Origin: Deinandra increscens subsp. villosa
Lineage: Eukaryota; Streptophyta; Magnoliopsida; Asterales; Asteraceae
DNA: 64,000 nt
NCBI GenBank assembly: GCA_039602395.1
Contig: JBCNJP010000008.1
Location: 16,312,354 to 16,376,353, forward strand
Direction: 5' to 3'
Shown: positions 1 through 10,519 of the stretch, in pieces
Layout: each line of letters begins with the position of its first letter
Numbering within the stretch: position 1 is the stretch's first letter
The notes under the pieces: model-generated
What the model saw: only the letters and a program-made list of their open reading frames with translations
Database searches by the model: none
What the model was told of the DNA's origin: nothing
Translations under genes and position numbers: made by a program

Positions 1-657
1 TTTTTCGATTAAGTAATCGAACATTGATAAAATTGGTTATCGTCTCGCGACACATAGATCATTAATACTTAGGTTATTTAAATGATCGTCCCGAGTGAGA
101 TAGGATTCGTTAAATCTGTTGACACATTAAATATTAAAATATGACTAAATAATCCTATCTAGTAAGCCTAAAACTGGTAGTCTATGCCATCCTAAGTCAA
201 GTCTAACTTGGAACATATTGACCGATGCATCCATGTTGGAGTATATCAACATCGCACGTGGTGTTTAGGGTATCTTCCAAGGTGAGCGTATTGGAGTATT
301 TCAACACCGTACGCGCACGCTGACCACTTAGGACAACTACTATCTTCTTTACACGCACCTTTGGTATTGGAGTATTTCAACAACGTACCTCTGGTCGGCG
401 TGTAGACAAAATGGGCATAGATGGGGCTAAATGTATTTCGTTGATACGTTTACGAAAGCCCCATAACGGGAATTGTGACTATTACTCACAAGTGACAATC
501 GTTGTCCATTCAGTTACTTAGAAATGTTGAAAGCACTTTATGCTGTCTGGAGAAATCATCTAAGTAACTGAATTCCCAATTCCTATTTAAGATTAGCTTG
601 CCATTCTTGAATACGAATCAAACATCAAAACACTAAAACATTTGCCTATTGTTTCAG
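1..657 (+). other. Copia element leader (5' untranslated region)
   Basis: This non-coding leader lies upstream of a copia gag; its LTR and primer site would be left of the window. It aligns by eye with 62900-63500 at the other end, which lies downstream of a clear primer-binding site, so I read it as the same kind of leader. It contains three copies of a TTGGAGTATTTCAACACC-like motif at about 235, 290 and 366. It ends in TTTCAG directly before the gag ATG at 658, which looks like a splice acceptor. Confidence 0.6.
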
Positions 658-1500
658 ATGGCTAACCGCGCAAACCAAGAGATTTTCCATCTCAAGTCTC
701 TCCTTGAGAAGGAGAAACTTGAAGGCGCCAACTTCCTTGACTGGGAAAGGAATCTGAAATCCGTCCTGAAAATGGCTAACATGGAAAACGTGTTAGAAGC
801 TGAGGTTCCTAAGGAACCTGAAGCTGACACGACCGCGGCGCGAAACGCCCATAACACACTGCGAACAAATGCCAAAAATGTCGCGTGTCTTATGCTAGCC
901 ACCATGAATTCTGAGATTCAGAAGAACATGGTTGACAGGACGGCTTTTCAGATGATCGGTGATCTGAGGGGCATGTTTGAAACTCAGGCCCGACAGGAGC
1001 GCTATGACACCGTTGTGACACTCATTAGCTGTCGCATGGCAGAAGGCACTCCCGTCAGCCTTCATGTCCTGAAGATGAAGGGTTACATAAACCGTTTAGC
1101 AAAACCGAATTACGTCATCCCCGCCGAAATGGCGACTGACCTGATTCTTCACTCACTGTCCAGTTCCTTCACCCTTTTCCGGGTAAACTTTAACATGCAT
1201 AGCCTGGTAAAGACAGTGACTGAACTTCACGGTATGCTTAAGACTGCTGAAGTTAACTTTGTTAACGGCAAGGTACCCGATGTACTCGCAATCCGATCAG
1301 GAGGCGTCAAGAAGCCCGAGGTTAAGAAGGGTATGCGTGGGAACAAGAAGAAAGGTAAGGCAACTGTTGCAAGAGGGTCTGGAAGCTCCCAGAAGGGCAA
1401 GCCTAAGGCAACCAAGGCACCGCCGCCTGAACAGCGCGAGTGTTTTTAATGCCACAAGATGGGGCACTGGATAAGAAACTGCCCAGAATATCTTGCCAAG
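658..1500 (+). pseudogene. Copia gag with a stop codon inside the zinc knuckle
   Basis: This is the capsid/nucleocapsid (gag) protein of a Ty1-copia element, which would assemble virus-like particles in the cytoplasm. The open frame runs 658-1449 (263 codons from the first ATG) and holds a UBN2-type gag domain (motif NFLDWERNL near the N terminus) and a basic Lys/Gly-rich tail. The frame stops with TAA at 1447-1449. That codon falls inside a CX2CX4HX4C zinc knuckle, whose remaining residues (CHKMGHWIRNC) continue in frame, so the knuckle is split by a single nonsense codon. No protease, integrase or reverse transcriptase follows. The ATG at 658 is preferred because it directly follows TTTCAG and begins MANRANQE. 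Confidence 0.8.
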
Positions 1501-3254
1501 GTGAAGAGTGGAAAAGCCCAGCCGGGTAATTCCTCAGGTATACACATAAGTTCATGTTGTATGATGCTTCAATTATTCCTACAAAATATATTTTTGACAT
1601 ACTTTACATTTTGTAGGTGCATGAATCTGATAGGAAGCATACCAAGACAACACTGAACTGCCCTGCGATTATCGCACTTGAATAAAGTTTGTGTCCTTTG
1701 AGTTTTCATTTTAAACAATTCTTGGTGTTTGAAACAACTTGTTTTGTTTTGGTTTCCCTGGCTGTTTTCCAGGATGAACAAATTGCTTTCCTTTGATTTT
1801 GATTATGACTATGTTTGATTTTTGAAACATACATGATTGGTTTTAATCTACTTTGAATTTGATTCAACCTTTTGTTAGATTAAGGTTCAAAATCCCATTA
1901 CAACATACCTTATAGCCTGGTGCATTTGATTTGATCAAAGGCTAGCTTAAATGCGACATGATAACCTTTTGTTATCATATCCCATCAAAGTTGTAATGCC
2001 TTATGCGACTATATTAATTGTTACGTGATAACGCACGCCACAACGGTAGTTCATAAAGTCCGATGACTTTGAACCATCAGACGTCAAGAATATTAAATCA
2101 AGTCGAACCGATTGAAGATCGCTGTTTCGATCTATAACAGTATGAACATATCAATCCTCTATTTCAAACAAACGTTTGTTCATATAAGTTCGAATCACCA
2201 GCTGAATCACTACAGGAATAATCACTTGCTGATTATAACATTGTAGAATGGTCACACCAATTCTGGTGCACATTATCATTTTACATTCATGTGCATACCT
2301 ACACACATCTTGGAAGTCTTAGACTACACTTGTTATACTCACGTGTGTTTGAATCCGACATGCACTAAGTGTTTTGTACGACGATTCAAAGTTTCATCTC
2401 GAAACCGATAAACACAAGACTGATGACTTGCCACAACAAAAGCCCTTGACATTTTGTAACCATAACGCCCCTTCATACCTCACTTGCATAACTAACTTCC
2501 AATCCCAAGACCAGTATCTTGCGAAGATGGAATTTAGTAATTACATGTCCAAAACTAGATCTTTAAATATCTAGAGAAAGGTGATTCTGAAAAATCACTG
2601 GACCATGTAATGCAACTCTCGCATCTAAACGAGACGAGCAGACTAACAATGTTTCACCAACAATGGATTGTTTCTTAACAAAACATAGTGACATTCTGAT
2701 TAGAGTTTGTATGTTAACCTTACATGAATAAGTGAAACGTCCTCTAATGTCGGACACGAGAGTCCGATGGAATAAATCATTGTCTCGATCATCACAAGAT
2801 ACTTTCAAACAATCATAGACGAACGCATCTCCATGCTATCAAACTCGGAAATGACTTTGTCAATCGTTTTTGAACTTATGAGTAAGTCATAACATCTGGA
2901 TATTAAGCGTTCGATTACCGTACCACATGCTACGACATCGAACAATTTCGTTCTTGAAAACGAAATTTAATTGCCATGTTTTCTTCGTGCAAATTTAATA
3001 TCCGAAATGTTTGAAAAAAAATTATGATAGGAATGTCAATCTACCTAAAGCAAGTGGGAGCATTGCCACTGATCCTTACCAGAATAACGATAAAAAATGC
3101 CGATTTAAAGTTCATCTAAATGTACTGAGTTAAATTTTAAATGACATCTCAACTGTTTTAAGTTTCAAGATTAGAATTAAGTATTGATCATTACATGGCT
3201 GAGCAACCACTAAAACGATCAATCTCTTGAAACGATTCGAATCATGCTGAATAT
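1501..3254 (+). other. Non-coding 3' part of the left copia element
   Basis: There is no convincing coding sequence in this 1.75 kb; the small open frames have no recognisable domain. A possible intron (CAG|GTATAC near 1533 to TTTTGTAG near 1615) follows the gag. A purine-rich AAGCAAGTGGGAGC tract near 3049 resembles a copia polypurine tract, but I could not place a following LTR start with confidence before the gypsy sequence begins at 3255. The absence of pol suggests a non-autonomous or internally replaced element. Confidence 0.4.
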
Positions 3255-4034
3255 TGTCACACCCCGAATTTACCACTAACGGAGTTTATACCGTCGAGGG
3301 GTACGACTAGACCAGGATCCACAACCATTAGTTACAAATACTAAACGAATCAAAGTAAAGTCCAAACACATATCATAAAATAAAGTTTCACAAATACGCA
3401 GCAGAATAATATCAGTCCTTTAGCACTAACCGCGTGCTTTACAAAGTTAACATTTTAAATTTCCGATTTAGTTTAATCAAAAACAAAGGTCTTCAAGTGC
3501 CATGCCAACCTCCAGTGGATACTCCTTAGCGATCTGCAAAAGTTTAAACCATGCAAGTGTTAACCTAACGGTTGGTGAGTTCACAGTGGGCTTGTCATGC
3601 ATTGGCCCGGTCTCATAATCATAATTCGTGTCAAGATGTACTTATAAAATATTTATTTGTGAAAAGCAATGCTCGTAATTAAATCTCAGTTTATAAATGG
3701 TTTGTCCGTGACCTACGTCATCGGGTACGTACTAGTTCCGTAAAGTTAAAGGACTCAACCGATATCGCGGGTAGGTAATCCGTTGTTCCATGCTCTAAGG
3801 AAGTTTGTACCAAAGCTGACTTATTTTGTGGGGGCCGAGCCATCCCGTACGGTGCGGACCTACGTCATCGCGGTTTTTGCCTCCCCCGTGTCCTCCCCGG
3901 GACTACGGTCAAATAGGCTGATATTGTTCCTCCGTGCACTCCCCGTACCACGGGGCGGAGTTTGTCAAACTCCAGTAGATCTACCCAACATCCCCTCGCT
4001 TTACAATTAATGGCACAATTCAGTTGAGGACTTT
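3255..4034 (-). mobile_element. Partial gypsy LTR, truncated by an assembly gap
   Basis: It begins TGTCACACCCC and follows the first ~790 bp of the long LTRs at 11589 and 19756, including the 'ggtgagttcac...cattggcccggtctcat' stretch and the 'aacatcccctcgctt' block. By analogy with the complete element, this is the 3' end of an LTR oriented on the minus strand. It is clearly more diverged from those LTRs than they are from each other. The sequence runs into the gap at 4035. Confidence 0.8.
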
Positions 4035-4534
4035 NNNNNNNNNNNNNNNNNNNNNNNNNNNNNNNNNNNNNNNNNNNNNNNNNNNNNNNNNNNNNNNNNN
4101 NNNNNNNNNNNNNNNNNNNNNNNNNNNNNNNNNNNNNNNNNNNNNNNNNNNNNNNNNNNNNNNNNNNNNNNNNNNNNNNNNNNNNNNNNNNNNNNNNNNN
4201 NNNNNNNNNNNNNNNNNNNNNNNNNNNNNNNNNNNNNNNNNNNNNNNNNNNNNNNNNNNNNNNNNNNNNNNNNNNNNNNNNNNNNNNNNNNNNNNNNNNN
4301 NNNNNNNNNNNNNNNNNNNNNNNNNNNNNNNNNNNNNNNNNNNNNNNNNNNNNNNNNNNNNNNNNNNNNNNNNNNNNNNNNNNNNNNNNNNNNNNNNNNN
4401 NNNNNNNNNNNNNNNNNNNNNNNNNNNNNNNNNNNNNNNNNNNNNNNNNNNNNNNNNNNNNNNNNNNNNNNNNNNNNNNNNNNNNNNNNNNNNNNNNNNN
4501 NNNNNNNNNNNNNNNNNNNNNNNNNNNNNNNNNN
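4035..4534. other. Assembly gap (500 N)
   Basis: Exactly 500 unknown bases, typical of a placeholder of unknown true size. It hides the junction between the gypsy LTR on its left and the different sequence on its right. Confidence 0.99.
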
Positions 4535-4650
4535 CATATGAATAAAAGTTTTTATTTCCGTTGCTTTAGTTATCTCTGTTGTACCTTGTGTTCATGAGTA
4601 AATCCGATGCGTGACCGCTCCTAGGGCCAAGTTTGGGAGTGGGCATCACA
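4535..4650 (-). mobile_element. Probable outer end of a gypsy LTR
   Basis: Read on the minus strand this segment starts TGTGATGCCCAC at 4650, resembling a chromovirus LTR start (compare TGTGACATCC in the complete element here). It may be the other end of the LTR that begins at 3255. The 5-bp flanks (AATAT left, CATTT right) do not match, so a simple solo LTR is not supported. Confidence 0.35.
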
Positions 4651-5104
4651 CATTTGGCCACGTTTTTTTCATATCATATGTGGCTAAAACACAAATATAC
4701 GTGACCATATAATACCAACGGTCATGTTATTCATATTTTAACGTGGCGGTTGCCACCATTTGGCCACGTGTATTGGGACAAAAATTATAATTTCAGCAAC
4801 CCATTTGGCCACGTTTTTTATAACATATGTGGCTAAAACACAAATATACGTGACCATATAATACCAAGGCCATGCTTTTTATATTTTAACGTGGCCGTTG
4901 CCACCCTTTGGCCACGCATATTGGGACAAAATGTATGATTTCGGCAACCCTTTGGCCACATATTTTTATAATGTATGTGGCTAAAACACAAATATATGTG
5001 ACCATATAATACCAAAGGCCACGTTAAACAAACACATGTGGCCTTTGGGACCCTTTGGCCACGCTTTCTAGAAGAATTGTTTGATTACAACAATAAATAT
5101 TGTT
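4651..5104. repeat. About 150-bp subterminal tandem repeats of the CACTA element
   Basis: Three near-copies (about 4651-4799, 4800-4949, 4950-5104) share TTTGGCCACG, 'atgtggctaaaacacaaata', 'gaccatataataccaa' and 'cctttggccacg'. A fourth unit starting near 5105 is partial and diverged. CACTA termini typically carry short repeated transposase-binding motifs; here TGGCCACG is the obvious candidate. Confidence 0.75.
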
Positions 5105-5267
5105 ACCCTTTAGCCACGTTTCTAGGTGAGTTCAGCCATAATGTAACGTGGTCGTAGGATACATAAAGTGACGGGACCTTTGGTGTCGATTGGAATGGAA
5201 AAAAAACGTGACCAAACACCTTTGGTCACAGTTTTTTTCGTGGCCAAAGGTGAATTTTGACGTAGTG
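4651..5267 (-). mobile_element. Terminal part of a CACTA (En/Spm-like) DNA transposon
   Basis: The plus strand ends ...CGTAGTG at 5267, so the minus strand reads CACTACG, the hallmark CACTA terminus. Inwards lies a subterminal array of about 150-bp tandem units starting near 4651, 4800, 4950 and 5105, each rich in TTTGGCCACG/CGTGGCCA. A long hairpin occupies 5199-5238. No transposase is present and the opposite terminus is not visible; it may lie in the gap or be deleted. The element abuts a truncated gag of GO1 and probably inserted into it. Confidence 0.7.
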
Positions 5268-6468
5268 CATCTAGAACGAAATAGAAAACCTAGTAAAGAG
5301 AATGATAATGATGAAGTTCCTGCTCTAGTAGTTGTTCTGAAGAATTCATCTCATGAAACTTGAAGTCAGAAGCTGCAAGATTATCCAAAAGATAATTATG
5401 TTCAGTCAGGAAAGAAGAAGAAGTTGAAATCTTAAAAGAAAAAGGATGAAGAAATATTTGATTCAAGCAAATTTCCAAAGTTTGATTCAAAATCTATATT
5501 TCTTTAAAAAGAAAAGGTCTTAGAAGGAAATCTAGGAAAAGTGAAAGTTCCAAAGTTTCTTGAAATGTGATAGATGATTCATTAATTTCCAAGAAGAATA
5601 ATTTGAAAGGAATCAAGTCTGAATTTACAAAACTTGCCAAACAAGGCCATGAAATACCAAATTTTGTGCAAGATAATTTCAAACAGAAAAATAGTGGATT
5701 AGGGTTTGAAGAAAAAGAGGTTATAATAAAAAATAACAACAAGAAATTGTTCAAAGATGAGAAGATGAAGAATCAGAAGGTGTTATCAGATCCAAAGTCT
5801 CAAGTTTGGAAGAAGGTAGTGTCTCCTACATCTTTAGATGATAAGGCGTCTACAGAGGAATCCTCATGCATATCTAATGCAACACAAAAAGGTGGAAACA
5901 GTTCAGGTTCATTTTATTTCGCTAAATATAATAGGTTCTATGGTTTTGGAGATGATTCTTGTTTTTATGATTCTCCAAAATTTCAGAAACCACAGAAACC
6001 TAAACCTATACTTCCAAGAGTTACTGATGAATGTTTGACTGATCAGTTTGGAAAACCGATTTCAATCAATTTAACTAGTCGTCGGCATTGTTATGTTTGT
6101 CGTCACAAGGGTCATTATGCAAATAATTGTCCTACGACAACTAATAATTCATCATGAAATGCCAAACATACAAAGTATGTTGATCTTGATGGCATTATTT
6201 TTAGTGAACCAATGCTTAACACTATTTTTTTTGGTAAAAGAAGCTTAATTCGGAAAAGTTGGGTAGTAGTTCTGATTGTCACTCATCAGTTGATAATGGT
6301 TCACTAGAAATTTCAAAACCAAAACAAGAATGAAGACCAAAAGTTGTCTCCACGGCCAACAGTGATTTTGTTGAAGACACAGGTCGATCCACAACCGTGG
6401 AGGGGGGTCAGCGTTTAAAAGACTTATTATTTTCCAGTGTATGCATATATTTCAAGAAGACCTATTAG
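5268..6468 (+). pseudogene. GO1: gag remnant of a gag-only Sirevirus-like element
   Basis: This is the C-terminal half of a copia gag. The longest open piece is 5567-6157 (MIDDSLISKKNN...), ending just after a zinc knuckle CYVCRHKGHYANNC. After a TGA at 6155-6157 homology resumes to the conserved tail STANSDFVEDTGR (near 6355) and a terminal stop at 6468. Before 5567 the frame is broken by several stops. The same protein is found in GO3 (22823-25054), GO2 (25900-26898) and GO4 (32945-33328 plus 49609-51416). The N-terminal half is missing, cut off by the CACTA element. It is not functional. Confidence 0.75.
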
Positions 6469-6800
6469 TAATTGAAAGATTGCTAACAGTGGAATAACTG
6501 TGATTGATTTAAGTTAAATTGAATCTTTCCCATCTCTAAAAAATTGATTTTCAAAAATATCATTTTCATAAATGTGTCAAGTGTTGATCGATCATTTTCA
6601 TTTTTTGTTATTCATTTTCTTTCGTTCAAATTTTTAGGGGAGGGGGGGGGGGGGGATTTGGAAAATTCAATAAAAGAGTTTGTTGAAATTTAGGGGGAGA
6701 AATTGGAAAGTATAAAAAAATGAAAAATTGAGAAATTGATCCGACAAAAGAGACAAATGATAGTACATTAGCATATACGATATCTGCCATGGATAGATTA

Positions 6801-7845
6801 AGGTGCTGTTTGGTTCGTCTGTTTCATTTGGTACTGAATGAATAAGTTGTATGTATGGTAAAGAAGTGCTGAATCAGTAAGGTGATGAATCATTATGTGC
6901 TGTTTGTTTGGACATCTGAATGACTGTATAAAATAACTATTTTTTAATTATCTGTTTGAGCAGAATAATAAATGATAAATAATTATTAAAGGAAAAAATA
7001 AACTCAAACCAACATATAGTATCCAAATAAACTACACAGATCCAAAAAACAACCCTTAAGTAGTGTTCTTTAGAAGAATTAAGCATCTATCATCAACCAA
7101 AAAGAATATTGATCAATTAGTGAAAAAAAACAAGTTCCATATAACCTACACAGATCCAAAAAACAGCCCTTTCTGAGGTCACCTATCTAACATTCTAACC
7201 CTAATTCATCAACTACCTATCAATATTTAGATCAAGCATGATCAAATAGTTAACAAGTCGTTACAATCATCATTTAAGCAAGTCCACAACAATCAATCAA
7301 CAAGCATACACAAATCACTAACAAGGTATTCAAGAGCATACCTAAGTATTCAAGAGCATACCTAACTTTAATAGTTGATGAAATTATGTCATCGTGAAAA
7401 CCTAAGTTTTCGTCAACATCATCTCAATCAACTGCGAATTCTCGATCAGAGAGGAACTTAGGTCAAAAGGTTGATGTTTTGCGTACAAAATCAGTAACTG
7501 GTGATGCGAATCGAACAGAAAGAATGGGAGAAATCGGAAATCTATGAACAGAATAACCGTCGGAGGAGGAGGATGGACCGAGGGAGGAGGCGGAGGGCAG
7601 CGGCGTGGAGTCGGAGGCGGAGGCAGGGTGGGAGCGGAGCCTCTGTTCTGGACATCGAGAGGAGAGAAAGGGGGAATGAACGTCCCGTTCTTTTTTTTTT
7701 CCTTTTTAACATTGGCTGAATCATTAAGGAGGTTTTTTTTGCTGAAGCATTAAGTTAAAATTGCCTTACCGATTAAGACATTTTTGTCTCAACCAAACAG
7801 ACATTTTCTCCATTAAGAAGCTATATAGCTCCAACCAAACAGCCC
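6801..7845. mobile_element. Non-autonomous Tourist/Harbinger-like DNA transposon
   Basis: The ends are inverted: the left reads AGGTGCTGTTTGGTT and the reverse complement of the right reads GGGCTGTTTGGTTGGAGC. The flanks carry a 3-bp TTA duplication (6798-6800, 7846-7848). The homologous site in GO2 (near 27222, tagattgagtctaaagg) is uninterrupted, which gives the empty site. No transposase is seen. It contains a GC- and GA-rich stretch (7555-7640) unlike its surroundings, with overlapping low-complexity Arg/Gly-rich frames that could be a captured gene fragment but match nothing I recognise. Confidence 0.75.
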
Positions 7846-8077
7846 TTAAGTCTAAAGGCTACAGGTACTTGCATAATCTGTGAATGTCCATGACTAATCT
7901 GATATCTGCAAGTAAGATATAAACATAGAGCTTGTCTGATGATCTTTGGTTATTTGCTTCTTGAAGAATGTTGTGTGATGATTTTGAGAAAAAATAGAAT
8001 AAGAGATATCCTGATGAATGCATGTTTTCATTTTGAAAGATTTAAAATTGTTTTATTTTCTTTATTTTCTCAAACGA

Positions 8078-8285
8078 TCGGACATTCTATGCGTATCGAA
8101 AGATCGACCTGATTCTTCTTCGTTTGAGGTTCTGCTTTATTTTTCTTGGTGTTTCGTATTATTCATCAGACTTTCTTTACGTATACGGAAGTATAGATCT
8201 GCTCGTTGTTGAATTATACAACTTCAACTTGTTTTGCTTTCTTATTTTCTCAAATACTTGGGTTTTCTCTACATGTCCACAAGAC
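8078..8285 (+). repeat. GO1 hairpin repeats in the 3' region
   Basis: Three related units about 85-90 bp apart (8078-8107, about 8166-8195, about 8255-8285) contain a degenerate form of TCGG-A-CTTTC / loop TCTGCGTATC / GAAAG-A-TCGA. The first still folds well; the second and third are partly decayed. Matching sets occur in GO2, GO3 and GO4. Confidence 0.6.
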
Positions 8286-8998
8286 CGACCTGATTGCTAG
8301 GTATTTGGGTTTCTGCTTTATTTTTGCATGATTCATAAAGGATGATTAAATCTCTAAGAAAATTTGCTTCTATATGATAAACATGATGATTTACCAGTAT
8401 TTCTGATATAGTGGAGGCCGAGTTATCAATGCATGATAATATTACCTTAAGCATATCTGAAAAAGATAAAAATGATTGGTTCGTGCTGAAATAAACATAA
8501 ATGTTTTATTTGCTATTATCTTGGCTTAGATGCTGATTAAGGCTGAAATTGAAATGTGCTAGATGCGTTATGTCTGATATGATCTCGCGTCGTGATCTTT
8601 CTTGCAAAATCAAAAATAGAGTCTGATTCTGTATTGTATTTTATTTTCATTTCAGAAAAATCAATAAGATCTTTGGTGTGATTTAACATAAACTTTTCAA
8701 AAGCCAAAAAGATTTTATTTCCTGTTTGTTTTCGATTGATCGTCACAAGATACAAAAAACAAATTTTTAAAACATATATCTTGGAGTCTCAAAGAGACGT
8801 TTTGCACCAAGATTATATATGTTGGCTAGGTTGAAAAGGAAAGAGATAATCATAGCTTCAAGTCTTCTGAAGCTGTTGATAAGGATGCAACAATCATCAA
8901 GTATTCAAGATTGGACTAACCATCAAGATGAGGGGGAGTTTGATTGAAGATACATTTCTATGTGATGACCAGATACTGCACATGCCGAGGGGGGAGTT

Positions 8999-9401
8999 TG
9001 ATAGAACATAATGGGTTTGTCATGTGAAGTATTTGAACAAGTCAAGAATTTCAAGAAATCAGTGTCTTGAAGTGAGACATGAATTGGAACGAAGGGAGAC
9101 ACGAAGTGTGACTTCGAACCAGTTCGTGACACACCTGAAGTGTGACTTCGGATCAGTTCGGGTCCAGCAGGATATCTTAGTATAAATACACGTTTTCTTT
9201 GTATTTTGAAGTGACTTTAGAGAGAAATTGAGAGAGAACCAGATCTTAAGTGTGTGTTTCTGAATGTGTTTCAATCTGAGCTTTTTTTAGAGTTTGTATT
9301 TGAGTCTAAGTGATTTTAATAAAACAAACTTTATATTTACATCTCGTTCTCTCTTATACTTTCAAGCAAACCAGTAGTAAGACCCGTTTCAAGGTTTTAC
9401 A
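8999..9401 (+). mobile_element. LTR of GO1 (possibly shared as 5' LTR of GO2)
   Basis: It starts TGATAGAACATAATG right after a polypurine tract and ends ...GGTTTTACA. It is alignable with the GO3 LTR: the start region 'gtcatgtgaagtat', then 'aataaaacaaact' and the same kind of tail. A TATA box TATAAATAC lies at 9181-9189. Upstream of it is a cluster of CGAAGTGTGACTTCG and CAGTTCG motifs (about 9098-9165). On its right a GO2 gag follows after only 92 bp with no primer-binding site, so GO1-LTR-GO2 looks like a composite formed by recombination. Confidence 0.7.
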
Positions 9402-9493
9402 GATTTTCATATCCTTTCTCTTTTAAGGATATATCTTGTCTTTTCTTCTAATACTTGACTGTTTTATGTTACATTTACATTGTGTTCTAACAG
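9402..9493 (+). other. Short leader before the GO2 gag
   Basis: It lacks the tRNA-Met primer site and the ~430-bp leader seen in GO3. It contains an 8-bp inverted repeat ATATCCTT/AAGGATAT (about 9408-9432) and ends with TTCTAACAG, a good branch-point/acceptor-like string, immediately before the gag-homologous sequence. Confidence 0.4.
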
Positions 9494-10159
9494 AATGCAA
9501 TTGATGCGTTTCCTGTTCGTGAACATCAGAATATGCCAAAACTGGTAAAGCTTGAGGATTATCCTAGTTGGGTAACAAGTTTCAAAGCATATGTTGATAA
9601 AGTGGATGAAGATCGATTTGTGGATTCCAAGAAAGAGTTTACTTACCCAACTTATTCTGATGGGGTACCTAGAGTGCAAACAAATCTTTCACCGAAGAAA
9701 AGAAAAGTTATGAGAAAGAACAAAAGGCAGGAAAAGTTCTTACAATGGCATTGCCAAAAGAATTTCAGCCCTAATTCAAGACTTGTAAGAATTCTAAAGT
9801 GTTATGGGATGTTCTTGCTTAGAAATATGCTGAAATGAATAAATCCAGAAAGAAGATTGACACTGAGGAATCTAAATCTTGTGCAAATTGTAAGATTCTG
9901 ACAAAAATATGCACTGAATATACTGCCAAACTTGACGTTTATTAAGAGCAAAACACAAAGTTGCTTGCTGATCTGAATAATATGAGTTTAGCATACAAAA
10001 AGTTGTTGCGGGATGAAAAATTCTACAAACAAAAAATTGATGCCTTGATAAAAGAGGTTTCAGAGTTAAGAATCAAGGTTGAGATGGAGAACTGAAAGGT
10101 GAATGATGCAGTGCTTGAACAAATAATGGTGGTTCAGACTAAAAATTCATCTTCTGATA
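9494..10159 (+). pseudogene. GO2: N-terminal part of gag, interrupted by GO3
   Basis: Homology to the GO3 gag starts at AATGCAATTGA (compare ATGTATGCAATTGAG at 25054 on the minus strand). It encodes an N-terminal gag segment (PKLVKLEDYPSWV...), then frameshifts near 9690 and carries several stops (for example at 9836). The CDS is cut at 10159 by GO3, with the TSD TGATA at 10155-10159 and 25895-25899, and continues at 25900. It is inactive. Confidence 0.75.
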
Positions 10160-10519
10160 TGAAAAACCGTGAGACTGATCTTACTAAAGGTTTGCTTGAT
10201 CGTCGAGTGAAAACGAGACGTAAATAATAGTTTGTTTTATTGAAATCAACATAGACTCAATTACAAACACTCTCTGAAGCTCTCTGGAGAAACACTGTCA
10301 AAAACACATAGTTAAGAACTGGTCTCTCTCACTCGTGTGTCACATTCAAAGCACAAGTTCCTATATATATACATCTGCTCCGAGCTACGTCCGAACTCCA
10401 AGTTCGGCGGGTCCGAACCTCAGGTTCGGACCTAGTTCGGCCGGCAGCATGAACTTGTCTTGAATCTTTACATCTTCTTGTTCAGATACTTCACATGACG
10501 CATAGATTATGTATCAACA
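10160..10519 (-). mobile_element. GO3 3' LTR
   Basis: 360 bp. Read on plus it starts TGAAAAACCGTGAG and ends ATGTATCAACA. TATA-like CTATATATATAC lies at about 10362-10373. The adjacent CCGAACT/AGTTCGG palindrome cluster (10388-10440) lies upstream of TATA in the element's own orientation. A polypurine tract (plus strand AACTCCCCCTCG, 10520-10531) abuts it. Confidence 0.85.

Larger units (their letters stand above)
6469..8998 (+). other. GO1 3' non-coding region
   Basis: This region follows the gag stop and ends at a polypurine tract (about 8984-8998, GAGGGGGGAGTTT) directly before an LTR. A second tract (GAGGGGGAGTTT, about 8932) lies ~50 bp upstream and a third (TAGGGGGAGAAATT, about 6691) lies shortly after gag. 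It holds the hairpin repeats described separately and is interrupted by a DNA transposon at 6801-7845. Its layout matches the 3' regions of GO2, GO3, GO4 and GO5. Confidence 0.7.

Noticed and set aside
4007..4545. Open frames across the N runs (also 54796-55482)
   Set aside because: They consist of unknown bases; the frames are artefacts of the gaps.
3255..4650. A simple solo gypsy LTR spanning the first gap
   Set aside because: Flanking 5-mers AATAT and CATTT do not match, and the sequence right of the gap does not align with the family's LTR end.
4651..5104. CRISPR-like array at the ~150-bp repeats
   Set aside because: Units are long tandem repeats with no unique spacers, and they end in a CACTA terminus in a plant genome.
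7501..7753. Arg/Gly-rich frames in the Harbinger-like element as a real protein
   Set aside because: Three overlapping frames are open because of GGA/CGG repeats; no known domain. Left as a possible captured fragment only.
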